Shown: in pieces, positions 25,775 to 29,796 of the stretch
Position numbering within the stretch: the stretch's first letter is position 1
How the letters are laid out: each line of letters opens with the position of its first letter
Origin: JADKIH01 sp049363815
GTDB lineage: Bacteria; Bacteroidota; Bacteroidia; AKYH767-A; 2013-40CM-41-45
Length of the DNA stretch: 29,796 bases
Reading direction: 5' to 3'
NCBI GenBank assembly: GCA_049363815.1
Contig: JBMQEM010000057.1
Span: 1-29,796, forward strand
The notes under the pieces: generated by a model
The model's input: only the letters and a program-made list of their open reading frames with translations
Database searches by the model: none
What the model was told of the DNA's origin: nothing
Program-made: the position numbers and the translations under genes

Positions 25775-26512
25775 CTATATAGTTATTTTAAAGATGTATA
25801 GGTTTTCAGTTAAGAATTGTTTTACAGATACAGCTTTTATTTCGAGTGAATTTTCCCTGGCCAATCCGAAGATCTTTCCGAAATTACAGTCTTCCGACAA
25901 AACCATATACATTTCAGATGTAGCATCCATATACTCTTTAGTTTGTGAAAACAACTTTTTAAAGTAGTCGAAATCTTTCCCTGCATACCAGGCATGGTCG
26001 GCAGGTTTTTGTGCAACACCGGGATAAAATGGCGGATTGACGATCAGAACATCAAAAACTCCACTTCTTACATTTTCAAACAGATCAGACTCTACAACTT
26101 CAACGTTTCCGGAATTCGAATTTATTTTTTCTAAGTTCAGGGTGATATTCAGTTCTGTATTTTCAATTGCAACAGGACTGATATCGACAGCGATCACATG
26201 TGCACCTTCTTTAGCAGCAATGATTGAGATCAATCCGGAACCGGAACCGATCTCAATTACTTTTTTCCTGGAGAAATTCATGAACTCCAAAAATTCAAGC
26301 ATAAAGACTGTACTGCTGAAAAAACGAGGATGAAATACTCCCGGTTTTACTTTAAGAATTACATCCTGATATTTATAAGTCGATTCTCTTGACGTGTACC
26401 ATTCAACAAAAGGTTTATACAGTAAATTCATTATTCTCTTCTCAAGAAAACGTACCGGTTTTTTTACCGCTTTTCGTTTCAGGATCTGTTCCATCGTTCT
26501 GATTTCTTTCAT
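25775..26512 (-). CDS. class I methyltransferase with NPPF motif (HemK/RsmC-like)
   Basis: About 245 residues from the ATG at 26510-26512; the open frame extends to a TTG at 26548 but that start looks poor. The SAM-binding motif I is KVIEIGSGSGLISIIAAKEG, motif II is VIAVDISPVAIENTELNITL, and motif IV is VLIVNPPFYPG, the NPPF/Y signature of N-methyltransferases acting on amide or exocyclic amine nitrogens, as in PrmC/HemK and RsmC. A polar region of about 50 residues precedes the domain. Canonical PrmC is a release-factor enzyme, but its usual helical N-domain is not evident here, so a specialised substrate is possible. It sits between the first radical SAM gene and the nucleotidyltransferase gene with gaps of 126 and 34 nt. 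Confidence 0.82.
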   Translation of the reverse strand: MKEIRTMEQILKRKAVKKPVRFLEKRIMNLLYKPFVEWYTSRESTYKYQDVILKVKPGVFHPRFFSSTVFMLEFLEFMNFSRKKVIEIGSGSGLISIIAAKEGAHVIAVDISPVAIENTELNITLNLEKINSNSGNVEVVESDLFENVRSGVFDVLIVNPPFYPGVAQKPADHAWYAGKDFDYFKKLFSQTKEYMDATSEMYMVLSEDCNFGKIFGLARENSLEIKAVSVKQFLTENLYIFKITI

Positions 26513-26638
26513 TTGATTGATAGTTGAAAGATTGATCAATATGAGCAATCAGGAAAGTAATTTTCGCTGAGCGGGAAAAACACTCCGCTGAAACAGATAA
26601 CAGAAGGAATTACAGAAGTATTCAGCATATTTTTTTCA

Positions 26639-28144
26639 TTAGAAGCCTTCAATTTCCGGCTGGCGGTATTTCCATAATTTCTGCACCGCTTTGATCTCAT
26701 AGGGAAACGAATACACTTTATTTTTATACCTGAATGACGAGATCCTTTTGAGGAACTTGATCTTTGTTTCATTCAGTCTAATATCCGAATAGGTTGGAAA
26801 ATAACCATTCAAAACAGTCTCAAAATTCCGGATATAATCGATCATATCAGCTGTCAGCCATGGTGTAAGTGGATTTTTTCGCAGATCAAATTTTTCCCAT
26901 GCGGGCGAGATCCAGTCTTCCAGTTTTTCAGGATAATGAAATCCTGAAGCCCGTACTTTTTCATACAATTCACTTCCTTCTACAGGCACCGGAGAGTATA
27001 CATAAATGATTATTTCCGTATCCGGGTTGATCTCTTTGATCTCCCTGATAAATTCCACATCTCGCCTGATCTGCTTCCAGGATTCTTCTTCAGTTTCACC
27101 GGGCATACCAAGTACAAAAGAATATTCCGGTATGATGTCAAACTTTTTCATCCGTGCAGCAAACGAACGGATCTGGGCTGCACTTTGAGTTCCACCTTTA
27201 TCCATTCGTTTAAGGATATCATCATTACCGGTCTCAGCTCCAAAGAAGATCATCCGGCATCCTGAATCCCTCATGATGGCAAGAGATTCGTCTGAGTATT
27301 TATTGATTGTATCGATACGTCCTTCACCCCACCAGACCATGTTTTCTTTTTTGATGAGGTTAGAAAATTCGACAGTTCTTTTTTCAGAGACAAAAAAATT
27401 GTTGTCGTGAAACTCTATTGCGTTCCCGCCATAAGTATTTTTCAGATAGAGTATATCTTTATAAATTTTTTCTGCCGATTTTCCTTTCCAGCGCGCATTG
27501 TATATTGGAACGACAGCACAGAAGCTGCAAGTGAACGGACAACCGAAACTCGAGTGATAGGCAATTGTCCGGGTACCGAGACAGGTTTTTCCCAGATAAC
27601 GCCGGATATCATAGAACTCATTCAACTGAGCATATGGAAATGATGGCAAAAGATCCTGATCGTAAATTTCATCCTTTTTAGTTGTGATCAATTCGCCATT
27701 TTCATTCTTGAAAATAAGATTTGGCAAGGCAGCAAAATTTCGTGTTCCGGTCTCAAGCTCTTTGAGTAAAGCCGGAAAAACTTTTTCGCCCGGACCATTC
27801 ACAACAAAGTCGACAAAACCCGAATTCAAAACTACTTTTGAATGGTTGGAAGGAAAATATCCGCCCCAGATAATTCTGACTTTTGGAAATGACTCTCTGA
27901 TTTTTTTAGAAAAAGGAATTGCTTGTTTCAGTTGTGGTCCTGGCATTACGGTTGAAGCAAAGACAAAGAACTGTTCTGATGCCAGATATTTTTCAATTTT
28001 CGTCCACGGATCAATTTCCAGATTTCCATCTACGATCACCCATTCATAAAGTCCATTCAAAGTAGCAGCCACCGACAAAACCGAATTCGGAATCCGGGGT
28101 TTTGAGTTAGCGGCTCTGGGATTGAACAAAAGGACTTTTTTCAC
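26639..28144 (-). CDS. B12-binding-domain-type radical SAM protein (BchE/HpnP-like)
   Basis: A 501-residue protein. The N-terminal domain (MKKVLLFNPRAANSK, RIIWGGYFPSNHSKVVLNSG, VVNGPGEKVFPALLKEL) has the Rossmann pattern of cobalamin-dependent class B radical SAM enzymes, again without a clear DxHxxG. The core has cysteines C202, C206 and C209 in SSFGCPFTCSFCAVVP, then AIEFHDNNFFVSEKR, MIFFGAETGNDDILKRMDKG and YSFVLGMPGETEEESW. The C-terminal part (SPAWEKFDLRKNPLTPWLTA) matches the DUF4070-like extension seen in hopanoid and pigment methylases and cyclases only loosely. It starts the five-gene set and is the most upstream member. Substrate unknown; methyl transfer to a lipid or natural-product carbon is the best guess. 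Confidence 0.9.
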   Translation of the reverse strand: MKKVLLFNPRAANSKPRIPNSVLSVAATLNGLYEWVIVDGNLEIDPWTKIEKYLASEQFFVFASTVMPGPQLKQAIPFSKKIRESFPKVRIIWGGYFPSNHSKVVLNSGFVDFVVNGPGEKVFPALLKELETGTRNFAALPNLIFKNENGELITTKKDEIYDQDLLPSFPYAQLNEFYDIRRYLGKTCLGTRTIAYHSSFGCPFTCSFCAVVPIYNARWKGKSAEKIYKDILYLKNTYGGNAIEFHDNNFFVSEKRTVEFSNLIKKENMVWWGEGRIDTINKYSDESLAIMRDSGCRMIFFGAETGNDDILKRMDKGGTQSAAQIRSFAARMKKFDIIPEYSFVLGMPGETEEESWKQIRRDVEFIREIKEINPDTEIIIYVYSPVPVEGSELYEKVRASGFHYPEKLEDWISPAWEKFDLRKNPLTPWLTADMIDYIRNFETVLNGYFPTYSDIRLNETKIKFLKRISSFRYKNKVYSFPYEIKAVQKLWKYRQPEIEGF

Positions 28145-28259
28145 GAGTGAAAGATATTGGTTTTAGGGCAATATAATGTGGTTTTTCATCACGAAATAAG
28201 TAGACTTGGAGTAGACATTTCAGCTAAATTTTACTTTTGAGAAATTATTCTACAATCTT

Positions 28260-28358
28260 ATCTGCGCAAAATCTGCGAGTTCTGCGAGATCTGCGGGAAA
28301 GAAAACTTTGTGTTATTTCTCCCTCAGATCTCGCAGAACTCGCAGATTTTGCGCAGAT
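28260..28358. repeat. long hairpin of the CGCAGA repeat family
   Basis: The arms at 28260-28297 and 28321-28358 are reverse complements at 37 of 38 positions, with a 23-nt spacer, so a very stable cruciform or RNA hairpin is possible. The right arm has CGCAGA units at 9- to 11-nt spacing (CAGATCTCGCAGAACTCGC, then AGATTTTGCGCAGAT). It lies in the otherwise empty 308-nt gap (28145-28452) between the GT87-like and first radical SAM genes. The T run follows on the plus strand, so it is not a standard terminator for the minus-strand genes. Confidence 0.88.
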
Positions 28359-28452
28359 TTTTTTCGAGAAATAAATCCCTTATTATACTTGTCTTCCAAA
28401 TTGAAGAATCGCCTGAAAACTTAATGAGCCAGAAGTAGTGCTCTAATTCCAT

Positions 28453-29700
28453 TCAATTGTTTTTGGTCTCTTCTTCCAAGAGAATAATTTTAATTGCAAC
28501 CATTATAAAAAACAAATTCAACAAGATCAATCTATAAAATTGAAATGGCAAAAATGAGATTTTCGAATTGACAAAATCAAGCACAATCCCACTGAACCCA
28601 AAAACAAAAAGCGAACAAATGAGAAACGAAATGAAACGCTCATTCTCTTTTTGCAATCCGATCAAAAGTGCAAAGGGAAACAATAGCAATAATAAATGAT
28701 AACTGGCAGATGCCGGGGAAAATGCCAGTGCAAATAATGAACTGAAAATAACTGAGTAGGAAGCAAGTTCCCGGTGATTCCGCAACCTATAAAGAGTATA
28801 AACAAGAGTTGAGATCAATCCTAAGAAAACGATTATCTTCAGCACAAACACACCTTCTGTCCAGTCAAAAACGGGATCGGGATTGATAATCGAATCTCTC
28901 GAAAACAAATTCAAAGCAAGTGAATTCCACGATTGAAATGCAAATGCATAGGAACTTTGTCCTTCTAAATTTCCATTCAAATGATCAAACAAAACTGAAT
29001 TTATAAAATCATTACATGGCTTTACACCTATAATGATAATTGAAAGCAAAGCTATGCCAGTCAAGGAAATTATGGTCGCAAGGATTACTTTGAAATTTTT
29101 TCTGATCAGTAATGCCGGTAACGTTACGACCGGAAGGTATTTTATGGCTATCCCTAAGGCAAGTAAAAGCCCGGACCAGCCTGACCTTTTTTCAGCGTAA
29201 ATCCAGGAAAGCATCCACATAAAAAGCACTAAAAGATAAACTTGTCCGAGGTAAAAATTGTTAAATAATGAAACGCCCGAAAGCAAAACAAGCGTTGCAC
29301 TTTGCTGCAATTTGAGTTTTGAGATCCGGGAGAAAAGTACAATCACACCATATAATAAGAGTATATTGATGCAAGTCCAGATCCTTTTTGCAGTGATTGG
29401 TTGAAATCCTGCAACAGGCAACATGATAAACGCTGTGGGCGGAGGAAACGGAGCAAATTTTCCGTCTTGTTCCATTCCATAGCTGTGAATCAGGTCGTTA
29501 AAGTGCTGATTGGAATATAGGTCCGACAAATCCTTTCCTTCGAGTAACAATTTAGATGAAACATAGTAATTAGGAAAATCGCTACGGACATCTGTCATCG
29601 CCGGATAAATACCCTTCAAAATTTGCACTAAAACCAACATTAAAAGGAAAATTCTGCTCAAAAGGGAATTGGAGAACAGCAGATTTTTGAACCACATCAT
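28453..29700 (-). CDS. GT87-family (DUF2029) polytopic glycosyltransferase
   Basis: A 415-residue integral membrane protein with about ten transmembrane helices. The GT87 hallmarks are near the N-terminus: an acidic periplasmic loop SDFPNYYVSSKLLLEGKDLS with a DFxxYY pattern, then GKFAPFPPPTAFIMLPVAGF. Later come LLALGIAIKYLPVVTLPALL and SPASASYHLLLLLFPFALL. GT87 enzymes use polyprenyl-phosphate-linked mannose or arabinose to extend lipid-linked or protein-linked glycans on the outer face of the inner membrane. The gap to the radical SAM gene below is 308 nt with a hairpin, so shared transcription is unclear. The two Met codons at the start are both usable. Confidence 0.85.
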   Translation of the reverse strand: MMWFKNLLFSNSLLSRIFLLMLVLVQILKGIYPAMTDVRSDFPNYYVSSKLLLEGKDLSDLYSNQHFNDLIHSYGMEQDGKFAPFPPPTAFIMLPVAGFQPITAKRIWTCINILLLYGVIVLFSRISKLKLQQSATLVLLSGVSLFNNFYLGQVYLLVLFMWMLSWIYAEKRSGWSGLLLALGIAIKYLPVVTLPALLIRKNFKVILATIISLTGIALLSIIIIGVKPCNDFINSVLFDHLNGNLEGQSSYAFAFQSWNSLALNLFSRDSIINPDPVFDWTEGVFVLKIIVFLGLISTLVYTLYRLRNHRELASYSVIFSSLFALAFSPASASYHLLLLLFPFALLIGLQKENERFISFLICSLFVFGFSGIVLDFVNSKISFLPFQFYRLILLNLFFIMVAIKIILLEEETKNN

Positions 29701-29774
29701 TGGGCTAATTTAGGAGAATTCAGGAAGAGATGTTCGTGAAATTCTGCTAAATTTGCGACGCCCTTTTGAAGGCC

Positions 29775-29796
29775 AGAGGTCAGAGGTCAGAGGTCA
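29775..29796. repeat. AGAGGTC direct repeats at the window end
   Basis: Three consecutive AGAGGTC units run into the window edge. Read on the other strand they give TGACCTCTGACCTCTGACC, matching the tracts that begin at 9886 and 11759. They probably belong to the same dispersed intergenic family, in opposite orientation here; the array may continue beyond the window. Confidence 0.7.

Noticed and set aside
26536..26772. Minus-strand 78-codon ORF between the first radical SAM and methyltransferase genes
   Set aside because: Its upstream half lies in another frame of the radical SAM 3' end, the composition is arginine/serine-rich without a domain, and the rest is a short gap.
27684..28049. Plus-strand ORF of 121 codons opposite the first radical SAM gene
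   Set aside because: It lies entirely within a well-supported minus-strand gene, has no recognisable domain, and is a shadow reading frame.

Overview
This 29.8 kb window looks like a chromosomal stretch of a Bacteroidota bacterium, probably an environmental Sphingobacteriales/Chitinophagales-like lineage. The evidence is AT-rich DNA, type IX secretion (T9SS) C-terminal sorting domains, SprB repeats, the DUF4271-hemD-rnpA-yidD neighbourhood, families such as DUF5777 and T9SS-tailed DUF4331, and a general lack of Shine-Dalgarno sequences. Every gene I can support lies on the minus strand, so transcription runs from high to low coordinates. No tRNA, rRNA, CRISPR array, insertion sequence or phage gene was recognised.

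Layout from low to high coordinates. (1) 1-7044: four secreted or surface genes. They are a truncated beta-propeller-like T9SS-type protein at the edge, a parallel beta-helix protein with a T9SS tail, a large adhesin-like protein with six SprB repeats, and a small secreted protein. The beta-helix ORF has no ATG and no signal peptide. The SprB ORF has a signal peptide but no sorting tail. They overlap by 20 nt, and I think they are one gene of about 2,050 codons split by a frameshift. (2) 7286-9630: envelope glycan genes, a WaaE-like glycosyltransferase 2 and an O-antigen-ligase-like membrane protein. (3) 9915-14116: a housekeeping block of S41 C-terminal processing protease, yidD, rnpA, hemD and DUF4271. 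Mosaic intergenic repeats lie on both sides of the protease gene.

(4) 14529-22471: an apparent sigma-factor-headed module. In transcription order it is ECF sigma, RskA-type anti-sigma, DUF4331 protein with T9SS tail, TPR protein, HupE/UreJ-like membrane protein, a lipoprotein with a cytochrome-like CX4CH motif, YceI protein and a DUF5777 outer-membrane-type protein. Several of these genes overlap by 1-4 nt. I infer that the sigma/anti-sigma pair controls some of the downstream envelope genes; the substrate or stress is unknown.

(5) 22522-28144: a compact set of two cobalamin-binding-type radical SAM proteins, two class I methyltransferases and a winged-helix/nucleotidyltransferase protein. 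Three of its four junctions are overlaps or gaps of 34 nt or less. This is the best candidate in the window for an undescribed biosynthetic or modification pathway. (6) 28453-29700: a GT87-family polyprenyl-linked mannosyltransferase-like membrane protein, possibly related to the same pathway.

The intergenic regions carry a dispersed family of repeats: clusters of CGCAGA at roughly 9-nt spacing that often form long hairpins, the palindrome TCCCGATAGCTATCGGGA, and TGACCTYTGACC tracts. They occur at about 9.7, 11.7, 14.3, 28.3 and 29.8 kb, with a degenerate copy near 16.4 kb.
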